Assembly: GCA_047967505.1 (NCBI GenBank)
Contig: CM106540.1
Length of the DNA: 64,000 nt
Reading direction: 5' to 3' (one strand)
DNA from: Dipteris shenzhenensis
Lineage: Eukaryota; Polypodiophyta; Polypodiopsida; Gleicheniales
Each line of letters opens with the position of its first letter. Position 1 is the first letter of the stretch. Both the position numbers and the translations under genes were made by a program. Shown here in pieces: positions 23,201 through 34,945 of this stretch. The notes beneath the pieces were generated by a model. The model was given only the letters and a program-made list of their open reading frames with translations. It was not told the DNA's origin and did not search any database.

Positions 23201-25326
23201 CGCAAAGTCCGGCCACTGATTATCTATGTGCTTCCAAGCTGCACAATCTGCGGGAATCCTCAATGTGTGATCAGTGGACCGATGAGATGCATGCCATGTC
23301 ATCAACTCCGCTATGGATTTGCATCAAAACATGTGTTGTATTCTTGCAATAATGGGAAAGTGTCTTAAGACCTTTACCGGTATCCGCTCACCTGCAAGTC
23401 ATCTCTATATCGTTGTTCCCCACACTTTGGACAACTAGCCAAATCTCCATGCTCACGACGAAAGAGAATACAATCATTACGGCAAGCATGGATGGTGTCA
23501 TAATCCATACCCACCGTTGTTAGCATCTTTTTCGCTTCATCTCTTGATGCGGGCATGGTATTTGGTGCAGCAACATCTTCTGGAGCAACCTATGACAAAG
23601 ACACTATCCAAATGATGATTCTCAAAACAAAAAATATCCAAATAATGAGTCAAATTAATGCAAGAGCTAACCTCATTAAGGCCGAGACACTTGTATCCGA
23701 CCACCCATACTGTACTTGTAGATTCAAGATTGAGAGAGAAGCACGTAGTTTTAGACATCCTAGCACCCTCGTACAATTGTGTTGATTGCAACTCTCGCAT
23801 TTTAACCTCAGACTCTGACATCACGTGTACGTGGGATGTAGTGCCCCTAAAAATGGAATCCATCATGTCGACCATACCCTCGTCGTCATCCGGGAGACTA
23901 TAGTCTTGTTGAAAGTGAGAAGGTATATGTGTACTCTCGTTGTTAGAATCCAAGAGCATGTGCTAGCGTGTCCCCCGCTAAGACCGCTAGCACCTCACGG
24001 AAGTGCACAACCTTCATGGCCACTACGGAGGCTCTGGCATGTGTGTATGGCAGGTCCCCACCCCTGCCATAAGGCACCCTTGCCTAGCCAGCCCTCCAAC
24101 TCCACAAAAGGCAAGCTTGGGGGAATTGAAGATAGGAGGGGCAACTTGGACTATTTATGTCCCTTCATCTTCCACACACCTTTGTATGTGGGATAATTCA
24201 ACCCTTTCTCCTTCTTCTTATCCCCTTTGTCCATGAGAGATTTGCACCTCCAACACCCCCCTCCAATCGATCATGGAGAGAGGTGGCCGGGGATCAGACC
24301 CGGGCTCTGATACCATGTAAGAAAATAGTACGCAGCGGAAGATAACAACAAAACGCAAGTACACGATGGAAAGCTGGAGAGAATACAAAAATTCTGATAT
24401 ACCAACTGCTGATACAACTGATGGTTGGTTGTCCACCCGTGCGCTCTACAGACAGAGCTTCGATGGTGATCTAGACAGATGCTGGACGGAGGACTATGAG
24501 CGTGAAGAACTGGTGATCTGATGATAGGGGTGGCCACTTATATAGTGTAAGTGGTTACGGTCGGCCCTGTAATAGGCAGTCGGCCTAATAGACAGTCGGC
24601 CTGGAAGACCACCGACCCTTCAGAAAACATGCCGTCGGGCAGATGAAGGATCGCGCATAGGTCATACCGTCGGGCCTGGGGGCTTTGCCGCATAGGTCAT
24701 ACCGTCGGACCCGGCCGCCTGGGGGCTTTGCCCCCAGACCCCCACCGGGGGCCTGCGCCCCCCGGACCCCCTGCTATCGGGGGGCTATCGCCCCCCCGAA
24801 CCCCCCTTTGTGCAGACGGGTATCTACTCTTGGCTCCCTAAGCCGTCTCATAACCATCTGGTCTACTCTAAGACCCCTTCCAGTGTCTAAACTGGGGATC
24901 CCTCCCAATATCTGATACCCATCATGGCTTCTCCTCATATGGGGGCCTTACAACATTGGGTACACAGAATATTGGTGGGTTACATGAGAGGTGGACATTT
25001 GAGCTAACTCTAACACTCGTCACCCTCCTCATCCTGTTTTAAGATTTCATGTAAATATAAGATCTTCTATTTCCTGGTATACAATAAGATTGCAAACTTA
25101 AATAGCTTTGACTTACCGATGGTCCATCAACATGTGCAACACCAACGGGGGGTACTGGTTCCGGCTCCTCCCCATACATCCGCAAGTGGCGCATGATAAT
25201 ATGATGTTGATGTTATACTTCTCGCTTGCAATGAGTGCAATATTGACAGTATAACCTCTCCGTAAGCCACTTCGTGCTCCCGGGCGTTGGCGCATCATCG
25301 GACGAGCTTCCACTCGTCCCTTCCAT
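20246..25326 (-). pseudogene. CACTA TnpD-type transposase, disrupted
   Basis: Reads from ATG at 25326 (METG-like start, then a Cys-rich CQYCTHCKREV motif) to TAA at 20246-20248. Exon 1 ends at a GTAAGT donor (25116-25111) and an 83-bp intron ends at 25034. Further in, domains run in family order: Transposase_21/Tnp2 (HACRNDC, CPKCG, LHLGLAMDGVNPFG, LPGKYKAKNMDVYMAPLIEE-type, DPMHIFKNVG) about 23550-22150; DUF4218 (FPSSIMTTQVHLLVHIVDEV, RWMFFLERFMK) about 21846-21500; DUF4216 (IRDIYEIDFRRFT, VKWFRT) about 21100-20720; acidic tail to the stop. Breaks: in-frame TAA at 25215-25213, a 1075-bp LTR-derived insertion, and frame changes. It would cut and join element ends; as it stands it is a pseudogene. 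Confidence 0.85.
23941..25015 (-). mobile_element. LTR-retrotransposon-derived insertion inside the CACTA transposase
   Basis: Bounded by TGTTAGAATCC on the left and CTCTAACA on the right and flanked by the 5-bp direct repeat CTCGT (23936-23940 and 25016-25020). A tRNA-iMet-type primer binding site, complement TGGTATCAGAGC, lies at 24304-24315; the adjoining LTR is 24316-25015 (700 bp, TGTAAGA to TCTAACA on the plus strand). 23941-24303 would be internal sequence plus a degraded second LTR; no gag or pol is present. Copia affinity is inferred from the primer site. Within the LTR, 24657-24735 holds a repeated GCATAGGTCATACCGTCGG unit. Confidence 0.75.
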
Positions 25327-25429
25327 CTACACTTATAAAATCACAACATAAGCATGAAGAGGAGATATTGACAATTATAAAATAGCATTTTTGAGCTTCT
25401 CTTGAGGCCACATAAAAAAGTGACAGTAA

Positions 25430-25503
25430 GCGTCGCTATATAGCGACGCTTTCCTCTGTTCTGTCGCTATATAGCGACGAATAAGCGTCGCTATATAGCG
25501 ATG
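25430..25503. promoter_or_regulatory. Central palindrome cluster between tnpD and tnpA
   Basis: Three copies of the CACTA subterminal palindrome GTCGCTATATAGCGAC (the third ends GCGATG) lie between the divergent tnpD and tnpA genes, over 5 kb from either end. This is where a bidirectional promoter would be expected; autoregulation by the TnpA-type protein is inferred. Confidence 0.65.
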
Positions 25504-26164
25504 CTGTGGGTTAAAACCCGAAACGCTAAATGCGCGGCATTTTGTTCATACTATTCCCTAATATCTCAAGTAAGCAACCCAAAATCTCCTCCCACCTATT
25601 TTCGACGACCTCCCACCTATTCCAAGCAACCTCCCACTCTATTTTCCACTCCTCACCCTTCTCCTACCTCTTGTACTCCCTCTCTATCATTTTCCCTCTT
25701 TGGTTTCTTGAAAGGAAGTTCCTCAAGAGGTGAGTTTGTTTCAACAATGTAGGTTGTTTGTTTGTTAGCTTTAGTTTTGTGAGTGTTTCTTCTTGTATTG
25801 CTAAACCTGTAAATTAGTTTTCATGCTTGTTTTGAAAGGATTGAAACAAAAAACAAGATTTCAAGAAAGAAAGAAAACTCACCTCTTTTTTCTGTATTTC
25901 TCTTCCTTCTCTTTCTCCTTGTCTCCTCAATCTCCTCCTTTCCTTGTCTCCTCAATCTCCTCCCTTCAAGAAGTTGCTTTTGTAATCTCCTCCTTCACTA
26001 ACATCTTATTTGAAAAAATGGGTTGTTTTCTCTCTTTTGTAGGGCCAGTCCACTACACCGAGCGGGACATACTATTTCAAGTAAGTGCTTCCTCTTTTTT
26101 CCATTTATTATTTTTGTTATTTGCATTGGCCTGCAGCTAGCACCTTAAGCGCTAGCTGCAGTGA
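25504..26164 (+). other. Presumed tnpA promoter and leader
   Basis: Follows the central palindromes. C/T-rich with a repeated CTCCCACCTATTCC-like unit at 25585-25640 and several candidate splice signals (CAAGTAAGC near 25569, CAAGTAAGTG near 26079). No conserved protein is seen. Probably promoter and untranslated exon(s) of the gene at 29129. Confidence 0.4.
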
Positions 26165-26410
26165 TGGGCGTAGGAAGCCTCTCTTCTCCTCCCACTCTTT
26201 CCTTCTTCCCCTTCTCTTATTCTCTTTTTTCCCCCTTCTCCTTTTTCCCCCTTCCTCTTTTTTCCCTCTTCTCTTATTCTCTCTTTCCCCCTTCTCTATT
26301 TCCCCCTCATCTCTTTTCCCTTCTCTCTTTCCTTTCCCTCTTATTCTCTATTTCCTTTCCCTCTTATTCTCTCATTCCCCCTTCTCTCTTTCCCCTTTCT
26401 CTATTTCCCC
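26165..26410 (+). repeat. Polypyrimidine tract
   Basis: Almost pure C/T of the TTCTCTTTCCCCC type. A similar tract returns at 28840-29050, so the palindromic array between them is flanked by two polypyrimidine blocks. Confidence 0.8.
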
Positions 26411-28930
26411 CTTCTCTCATTCGCATAAGCATGAGCTTATGCTTAAGTTTCCCCCTTCTTTATGCTTCTATTTCCGCATAAGCTCATGCTTATGCTTCTC
26501 TCATTCTCTATTTCCGCATAAGCTCATGCTTATGCATGAGCTTATGCGGAAACAGAGAATGAGAGAAGCATAAGCTCATGCTTATGCTTCTCTCATTCTC
26601 TATTTTCGCATAAGCTTATGCTTATGCATGAGCTTATGCGGAAACAGAGAATGAGAGAAGCTTATGCGGAAACTCATTCTCTATTTCCGCATAAGCTCCT
26701 TCTCTATTTCCGCATGAGCATAAGCATGAGATAAGCTTATGCTTATGCTTAAGTATAAGCTCATGCTTATGCTCATGCATGAGCATGAGCTTATGCTTAA
26801 GTTTCCGCAAAAGCTCATGCTTATGCATGAGCTTATGCGGAAATAGAGAATGAGAGAAGCTTATGCGGAAACTCATTCTCTATTTCCGCATAAGCTCCTT
26901 CTCTATTCCGCATGAGCATGAGCTTATGCTTAAGTTTCCGCATAAGCTTATGCTTATGCATGAGCTGATGCGGAAATAGAGAATGAGAGAAGCTTATGCG
27001 GAAACTCATTCTCTATTTCCGCATAAGCTCCTTCTCTATTTCCGCATGAGCATAAGCATGAGCTCTCCATGAGCTTATGCTTATGCTTATGCTTAAGCAT
27101 AAGCATAAGCATAAGCTCATGGAGAGCTCATGCTTATGCTCATGCGCTTAAGCATAAGCATAAGCATAAGCTCATGCTTATGCTTATGCATGAGCTTATG
27201 CGGATATAGAGAATGAGAGAAGCTTATGCGGAAACTCATTCTCTATTTCCGCATGAGCATAAGCATAAGCTTATGCTTATGCTCATGCATGAGCATGAGC
27301 TTATGCTTAAGTTTCCGCATAAGCTCATGCTTATGCATGAGCTTATGCGGAAATAGAGAATGAGAGAAGCTTATGCGGAAATCATTCTCTATTTCCGCAT
27401 AAGCTCCTTCTCTATTTCCGCATGAGCATAAGCATGAGCTTATGCTTATGCTTATGCTTATGCATAAGCATAAGCATAAGCTTATGCTTATGCTCATGCA
27501 TGAGCATTAGCTTATGCTTAAGTTTCCGCATAAGCTCATGCTTACGCATGAGCTTATGCGGAAATAGAGAATGAGAGAAGCTTATGCGGAAACTCATTCT
27601 CTATTTCCGCATAAGCTCCTTCTCTTTTTCCGCATGAGCATAAGCATGAGCTTATGCTTATGCATAAGCATAAGCATAAGCATAAGCTCATGCATTAGCA
27701 TGAGCTTATGCTTAAGTTTCCGCATAATCTTATGCTTATGCATGAGCTTATGCGGAAACTCATTCTCTATTTCCGCATAAGCTCCTTCTCTTTTTCCGCA
27801 TGAGCATAAGCATGAGCTTATGCTTATGCTTATGCAGCATAAGCATAAGCATAAGCTCATGCTTATGCTCATGCATGAGCATGAGCTTATGCTTAAGTTT
27901 CCGTATAAGCTCATGCTTATGCATGAGCTTATGCGGAAATAGAGAATGAGAGAAGCTTATGCGGAAACTCATTCTCTATTTCCGTATAAGCTCCTTCTCT
28001 ATTTCCGATGCTTATGCTTAAGCATAAGCATAAGCATAAGCTCATGCTTATGCTCATGCATGAGCATGAGCTTATGCTTAAGTTTCCGCATAAGCTTATG
28101 CTTATGCATGAGCTTATGCGGAAATAGAGAATGAGAGAAGCATAAGCTCATTCTCTATTTCCGCATAAGCTCCTTCTCTATTTCTGCATGAGCATAAGCA
28201 TGAGCTTATGCTTATGCTTATGCTTAAACATAAGCATAAGCATAAGCTCATGCTTATGCTCATGCATGAGCATGAGCTTATGCTTAAGTTTCCGCATAAA
28301 CTTATGCTTATGCATGAGCTTATGTGGAAATAGAGAATGAGAGAAGCTTATGCTTCTCTCATTCTCTATTTCCGCATAAGCTCATTCTCTATTTCCCCCT
28401 TCTCTCATTTCCCCCTTCTCTCATTTCCCCCTTCTCTCCTTCTCTATTTCCGCATAAGCTCATGCTTATGCTTATGCGGAAATAGAGAAGGAGAGAAGCA
28501 TAATAGAGAATGAGAGAAGCATAAGCTCATTCTCTATTTCCGCATAAGCTTATGCTTATGCTTCTCTCATTCCCCCTCATCTCTTTCCCCTTCTCTCATT
28601 CGCATAAGCTTTCCCCCTTCTCTATTTCCGCACAAGCTTTCTCTTATGCATGAGCTTATGTGGAAATAGAGAATGAGAGAAGCTTCTCTCATTCTCTATT
28701 TCCGCATAAGCTCATGCATAGAGAATGAGCTTATGCAGAAATAGAGAATGAGAGAAGCATATGCATGAGCTTATGCTTCTCTCATTCTCTATTTCCGCAT
28801 AAGCTCATTCTCTATTTCCGCATAAGCTTATGCTTATGCTTCTCTCATTCCCCCTCATCTCTTTCCCCTTCTCTATTTCCCCCTTCTCTCATTCTCTATT
28901 TCCGCATAAGCATAAGCATGAGCTTATTCT
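26411..28930. repeat. Palindromic GCTTATGC / TTTCCGCATAAGC array inside CACTA
   Basis: About 2.5 kb made of the self-complementary words GCATAAGC, GCTTATGC and CATGAGC with spacers ATTCTCTATTTCCGCATAAG and its complement. Larger units recur every ~130-230 bp (for example AACTCATTCTCTATTTCCGC at 26670, 26870, 27002, 27591). Units and their complements alternate, so the array can fold on itself at many scales. ORFs here are compositional. It lies in the likely 5' region or intron of tnpA. Confidence 0.9.
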
Positions 28931-29128
28931 CTCTAACTCTTATTCTCTATTTCCCTTTTCTTCCTCTTCTCTTTCCTTTCCCTCTTCTTTCCTTTCCATC
29001 TTCTTTCCCTCTTTCCTTTCCCTCTTCTTTCCTTTCCCTCTTCTTTCTTCTTGCCTATGCCTATGCCTATGCCTATGCTTATATTTGTTTTTTTGTTTTC
29101 TGTTTTCGTGTTTGTGTCTATGTTAGAC

Positions 29129-30680
29129 ATGGGATCACGTCGCTCATCCGACGAGTACGGACAGCCTCGCAGGAGGAGAGCTCACGATCTATATGCTCCA
29201 GAGGACTTTGATTCCTCTCAGGCGACTACCCCGAGGACTACCCCTGGTCCAACTCCTCTCGGACCTAGCACTACGACTACCCCTAGTCCGACTCCTCTTC
29301 CACGTAGCACTGCGACTACCCCTCGGGGAACTCCTTTGCTAGCTGCGCATGGCTTTGTCGGGAGTCCCGATGAGTTTGTAGCGCAGATGAGGGATGAGGA
29401 GGCAGCGAGATTTTTCTCTCTGCTCTCTCAGAGGACCTCAGCAATTCCTTCCCCTACACCGACGGGTGGACGTACTGCCCAGCCATCCCCTCGCGCCCCT
29501 TCGACCGCGGGATCATCACCTACGCATGCCTCTCGCAAGGGAAGGAAGAGTAGGACGGGCGGCTCATGTTGTGCTGACTCGGGAGATGTAGATGAGTCAG
29601 CACACTCACGCTCCTTTAGGTCTCCACTTGGTCCGGAGACACAGTATCAGTCAGGTCCCTTTCCCTCTCCTACTCCCACTGCTACTCCTCGCTCCGGAAG
29701 CGCTCGCGCAGCTTCCACTCCTTCAGACTCTGCTACTGTCAGTCCCCCTTACTCATCAGGGGATCTCTCCTATCAAATCACATCTGCCGGAGAGATAATA
29801 GAAGATAAAAAGGGCAAAGCAGTGATGGCCGCCATGAGGAGGTTGATGAGTCATCACTTAAAAAGCGGCATAAATACCGATTGGCGGTATCAAGATGCCC
29901 AAAAGAAGCAGGCGGTGATCGATGAGTTAAAACAAAGATACCCTAATCTGCCAAATGTGGAGTTTAATGACGATTATATGCGAGAGCGCATGGGTTTGGT
30001 CCTGAAGCATCGTAGATCAACCTTGCGTACTTCCATTACAAAGGGGTTGGCTAAACCCAGCTGGGCAGACAAAGCTGATTGGAAGTACTTCAAGAAGCAA
30101 CATAGGGACCATCCCGAAATGTTCGAGGGTCAGAGGAGGGCTGCGAAGAGACGGCTGGATGTCGTAGGTACTTCGCACTTTGGTGCAGGCGGACGGTAGG
30201 CGTTCGAGGCAACCGTGGTAAGTCTACTTCTTCTCATTTAATGTATTGTTCTATTTGTTTTACTTACATATTACATGCACTTTAGCTAACTCTAACTCTC
30301 GTAAATTGGATCCACAGCAAGCTGCGATGGGTCATCTTCCTACAGATGCAGAGACGCGACGCGCATTTCGGATAGGAACAAAGCCGTGGTTCATTGAGCA
30401 AGAGGCAATGGGAGCGATGGTCGATTGGGCTGAGGTGGCTGCTCGCACGGTATAAGTTTACTCCTACTTGTAATCTCACTTTTTAATTTAAGTTCCAATC
30501 TAATTTTTGATTTATATGGTTCACTCTTAAGGTCAAAGCTCAAGCGTCCCATCATCGGAGGCGAGCGATCAACAGGGCCAAGGATCGGACGCAGGTGGCG
30601 AGGACGAGGGAGAAGACGCAAGTGTCGAGGACCAAGGAACAGGCCAACAAGACGAAGATGATTCAGATTCGGATGAGTAG
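29129..30680 (+). CDS. CACTA TnpA-type protein (Transposase_24-like)
   Basis: ATG at 29129 opens a frame to TAG at 30197-30199. Residues ~1-230 are rich in Ser, Thr and Pro (PTPLGPS, TTTTPSPTPLP), followed by a basic, helical region, residues ~240-350, with RRLMSHHLKSGI, FNDDYMRERMGLVLKHRRS, KPSWADKADWKYF and GQRRAAKRRL. This is the pattern of the plant En/Spm second protein (Transposase_24 family), which binds subterminal repeats. Further coding exons probably follow: 30318-30449 (after TCCACAG, before GTATAAG) and 30532-30680, the latter giving an acidic end (GEDEGEDASVEDQGTGQQDE) closing at TAG 30678-30680. The exon-1 splice is not settled because the TAG at 30197 precedes the GTAAGT near 30213; a GTACTT upstream could be used. 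Confidence 0.65.
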
Positions 30681-30963
30681 TGGTAGTAGCATTTTGTATA
30701 TCTGCTCGTTTGAGCAATTTCGTATCGCCCTTTCGACAGGGTAATTTTGTTACAAACACTGTTGTATATGTCCGACATGTATATGCATTTGTTACTCATC
30801 ATTTCACAAGAACAATTTTGTATCACCCTGCAAGCAAGGGAAATTTTGTTATAAAAAACTTTCTTTTGTAATTACAAAAAAAAAAAAAGATTAGTGGGGC
30901 TAAACAGGGCCAAAAGGAAGCCTTGTTTAGCCCCACTAACCCTTTTTTTTTACTTCTGTTAAT

Positions 30964-31125
30964 CGTCGCTATATAGCGACGTTTCCCAGTGTCGCTATAT
31001 AGCGACGATTAACAGTGTCGCTATATAGCGATGTTTGCATCGTCGCTATATAGCGACGTTTGCCAGTGTCGCTATATAGCGACGGTCCTTTTCCGACGCT
31101 TTTAGCGACACTTATAGCGACATTT
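30964..31125. promoter_or_regulatory. Right subterminal palindrome repeats of CACTA
   Basis: Five copies of GTCGCTATATAGCGAC or one-base variants start at 30965, 30991, 31017, 31042 and 31068, spaced 25-26 bp, then a decayed copy near 31100. The spacing is regular, unlike the left end. Likely TnpA-type binding sites. Confidence 0.85.
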
Positions 31126-31202
31126 GTGCCCGTGAAAAAAAAAAAAATTTAATGTAAAAAGCGTCAGTATTTCCGTCGGAAAATGGCCTATGCCTTGTAG
31201 TG

Positions 31203-33888
31203 GGACCACAAGGTAGAACTGATTTCAGGTAGTGAACCCCCAGCAAGAGCACCATATAGGATGAATGATTCTCAATTGAAAGAGCTCAAGAGACAAATTA
31301 TGGAGTTGGTAGAAAGTGGGTTTATTAGGCCAAGTAAATCCCCATTTGGAGCACCGGTCTTATTTGTAACGAAGAAAGATGGATCGGCACGTCTATGCGT
31401 GGACTACCGCGCCCTCAACAAACTTACCATCAAGAACAAGTACCCCATGCCATTGTTGGATGATTTGATGGATCAATTGGGAGGAGCCAAGTATTTCACC
31501 CGAATTGATTTGAGGTTTGGATATCATCAGATAAGAATTGTGGAGGAAGATGTGGAGAAAACGGCCTTTAGAACAAGATATGGTAGCTATGATTGGTTGG
31601 TTATGTCTTTTGGCCTCACAAACGCACCAGCTACCTTTTGCACTTTGATGAATGATGTGTTCAGGGAGTACTTGGATGATTTTGTGATCATTTACATTGA
31701 TGACATTCTGATTTATAGCAAGACGCTGGAGGAGCATCGGGAACACCTTAAGAAAGTGTTTGCCCAAATTGAGGGAGCATGGGTTGTATGCCAAACGGGA
31801 GAAATATGAATTTGGTGCAAAGGAGGTTGCCTTCTTGGGATATGTAGTGGGGGAACATGGAATCAAGATGGGCCCTAGCAAAGTGGAGGCAGTAACTAAT
31901 TGGATGCAACCCAAGTCAATGCGGGGAGTACGAGGATTTCTAGGCTTTTGTAACTTCAATAGAAGGTTTGTGAAGGAGTATAGCCGTGTTGCATTGCCGC
32001 TTACTGATTTAGTAAAGAAAGAGGACAAATTTGAGTGGGGGGAACATTGCACCAAGGCCTTTGAGGAGATGAAAGTGATTATGAGTTCCACACCCATCTT
32101 AAAATTACCTGAGTTTGACAAGCCGTTTGAGATTCACATGGATGCCCCAGATTATGCCTTAGGAGGAGTGTTGATGCAAGAGGGACACCCAGTTGCATAT
32201 GAGTCAAGGAAATTGGATGCCACTGAAAAGAGATGGACAACGCATGAGAAGGAGATGCTGGCCGTTGTAGAATGCTTAAGAAAGTGGAAACACTATGTTC
32301 AAGATAAGCGTACCAAAGTCTTCACAGATAACATTACACTAAAGTATTTTTAGACCCAACCCACACTATCTCCGAAGCAGTCTCGTTGGCAAGATTTCAT
32401 TGCAGAATTTGACATAACAATTGAACACAAGCTAGGCAAAACGAATGTCATGCCAGATGCACTAAGTAGAAAGGCAGAATTGATGGCTATCACTATGGCA
32501 CAAGGCACACTCTTGGAGAGAATCAAGGAACTTATGGAAAAAGACCAAGGCATAGAAGATGTAGTGAAACAGATCAAAGAAGGCTCCGTACCATGGGGCA
32601 TGTACAATGAAGATGAAGGTTTACTCTACGTCTATGAAATCAGGCTATATGTTCCAGATGATTTAGAACTCAAGAAGACCATATTTTGGGAATGCCATGA
32701 TTGCAAGCTAGCAGGACACTCAGGGCAGCACAAGACTTGGGATAGAATGAAGCAACATTTTTTTTGGCCAGGGATGCGTGAAGACGTCATTGAATATATC
32801 AGGACCTGCTCAACATGTCAATTTGTCAAAGACCAACGTTTTGCAAAGGCAGGAAAACTCCAACCCATGCTCGTTCCTTCAAGGCCATGGGATGTTGTGA
32901 GCATGGACTTCATCACATCGTTACCTCTCTCTCATGGGCACAATGCCATCTTTGTGGTGGTGGACTATTTTTCCAAACAAGGCCATTTCATTCCTGTTAA
33001 GCCACCCATTATGGCAAAGCATACAGCTAACTTATATTTCTCTTATGTGTTCAAGTACCATGGTTTACCCTTGGCCATTGTCTCGGATCGTGATGCTCGC
33101 TTCTTAAGTGATATTTGGACCGAGCTCTTTAAACTCCTTGGTACACAGCTCCGTTTCAACTCCTCATACCACCCAGCCACTGATGGTCAATCTGAAAGGG
33201 CAAACCAAACCGTAGAGCAATACCTCAGAAGCTATGTCTAGGTAGACCAAAAAGATTGGGCCTCACATTTGGACATCTTGGAGTTTCACTACAACAGCTC
33301 CGTTCATCGTAGCACAGGTTTCACGCCGTTTGAGATAGCCACGGGCAAAGAGATCATCACTCCCATAGCCTTGGCAATAGGTACTCTCAAAATCCAAGAT
33401 CCAGACACAGAGGAATTTCTTAATAGATGGCGTGAACGCATGCAAGTGGCCAAAGAAAGTCTTCACAAAATGCAAGCCATCGTGAAGAAGTACTATGATA
33501 GCAAACGTCGCCACGTCGAATTCTTTCCAGGCGACTTGGTGCTCATTAGCTCCCAGAATATTTGGCTTCCAGAGAACTTGACTCCAAAGTTTAATCACAG
33601 ATTCTATGGTCCATACAAAGTTCTCTATGCTCTTGATGAAGTCACCTATAAACTGGAGCTCCCTCCGAATGTAGCAATACATATGCCTTCCATGTTCAAC
33701 TCTTAAGGCGTTTCTACTCTGATAACACATATGGTAGGAAAGTCCCCCCTTCCGTCTCCCAAGTTGTAAGCCCGCCATATGAGCCAGAGGCAATTTTGAA
33801 AGGGAGAATGCTAAGGGGTAGAGTAGAATTCTATGTAAAGTTCAATGGTCATCCTATCTCCGAATGTAAATGGCTCCCCGAAGCCTAG
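31203..33888 (+). pseudogene. Chromovirus relic A, RT-RNase H-integrase-chromodomain
   Basis: Continues the element split by CACTA. RT has [10 protein letters not shown] and [13 protein letters not shown] (31390-31730). A frameshift near 31780 moves into a frame with the RNase H region (DAPDYALGGVLMQ) to a TAG at 32351-32353. The same frame then carries the integrase: H-H-C-C zinc finger (SGQHKTW to CSTCQFVKDQ), D in VVSMDFITS, D in IVSDRDARF and E in DGQSERANQ. A TAG at 33239-33241 interrupts it, and after a shift near 33700 a chromodomain-like tail (EAILKGRM, then KFNGHPISECKWLPEA) ends at TAG 33886-33888. This places it among chromoviruses. Multiple breaks make it non-functional. No LTR was delimited at 33889-34100, where an AATAAA is present. 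Confidence 0.93.
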
Positions 33889-34499
33889 ATGATAGACAAC
33901 TATCGTGATATGGTCTTGAAATATTATGCATACACTTGAAGAGGGCTTCAAGCTCTTTTGTAACCGGGAGAGTATATGGAAGGTCAAGCTATCAAGGTGC
34001 TAGAGACCCCTCTTGGCATGTATTTGTTTTCCCTCATGAATAAACGTTTTGAGACCGTTCTTGTGCAAATATTTTTCTAAGTCTCATTTCTTGATGCTCC
34101 TTTGAATGTTGGCACAATCATGCACCTTGAAACGTGGAAACGTAAGGGTGACTCACGGAAGGCAAGGGGGTGGGACGAGGACGGCACTACGTGGGCACGG
34201 ACTACACGCACCTTACATGCACGGAGGGCCTGTTGCGAGGTAGAAAACGTTCCCCTGCTGGGTTCGTTCGATGTTTCTGGCCCCGTTTCGGTAAACCATA
34301 GCAGAACTAGCGTTATTTGGCTAAGTGTTGGAAGCAGGACCCTACAATAGTGGCTGGCCGCTAGGCACCGCGGCGCCTCCCTTCGCCATAAAACGCTCCG
34401 AACACTCACGGTAGGTCAACCCTAACGTTGACTTCCTTACAATAGTCACTGGCAGCCAAGCAGGGTGGCAGCTCCACTCGTCACAGGTTCCCCTAAACA
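33889..34499. other. Unassigned region after chromovirus A
   Basis: Probably the 3' end of chromovirus A to about 34080, then sequence of unknown origin. 34441-34501 is the reverse complement of 49267-49320 (shared GGGTGGCAGCTCCACTCG), a stretch that flanks the antisense 26S fragment, so it is probably rDNA-derived. No gene is seen. Confidence 0.5.
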
Positions 34500-34846
34500 C
34501 TCATGGCAGGGGGGAGGGCATGGAGTGCGGGGGTGGGAGGGATGTCGCACAAAGGAGGGGGGGACATGGTGGGTTGGGGGGGGGGGGGGGGAGGGGGGCA
34601 TGAGTGGGAGGGGGGGGGGCATGGGGGGTGGGGGTGGGGGGGTACGCAACATGCACGCAAGGGGGGGGGGGCATGGGTGGGGGGGGAGGGGGCATGGGGT
34701 TTGGGGGGGGGGGGGGGGGGGCATGGGGGTGGGGGGCATGGGGCGTGCGGGGTGTGGGGGGGGGGGGGGGGCATGGGGGCTGGGGGGGCATGGGGGGTGG
34801 GAGGGGGGGGGGCAGGGGGGGGGCATGGGGAGTGGGAGGGGGGGGA
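34500..34846 (-). repeat. rDNA spacer alpha repeats, left flank of element B
   Basis: G runs with one TACGCAACATGCACGCAA unit, as at 11865-12990. Together with 41060-41479 it shows that element B (34847-41059) inserted into spacer repeats. Confidence 0.75.
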
Positions 34847-34945
34847 TGTAACAGGTGGCCCGTTGACAAGGGACTGAGCCTCAGTCTGCCCCTCCTTCTT
34901 CATCACCTTCGGACTCGACATCGGCAACAAGGAGGATGTCCTTGC

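Larger units (their letters stand above)
19894..31202. mobile_element. CACTA (En/Spm) DNA transposon, 11.3 kb
   Basis: Begins CACTACTACACACAG and ends CATGCC... type sequence finishing TTGTAGTG, i.e. CACTAC termini in inverted orientation. The 3-bp target duplication GGA flanks it (19891-19893 and 31203-31205), and removing the element restores a continuous chromovirus reading across the site. It contains subterminal palindrome arrays at both ends, a minus-strand TnpD-type transposase gene (20246-25326), a plus-strand TnpA-type gene (29129-30680) and a central cluster of the same palindromes between them. The transposase gene is broken, so this copy is probably immobile on its own. Length is typical for CACTA elements. 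Confidence 0.95.

Noticed and set aside
26085-28134. Short ORFs rich in Leu, Met, Lys and His
   Set aside because: Products of the palindromic GCTTATGC array.
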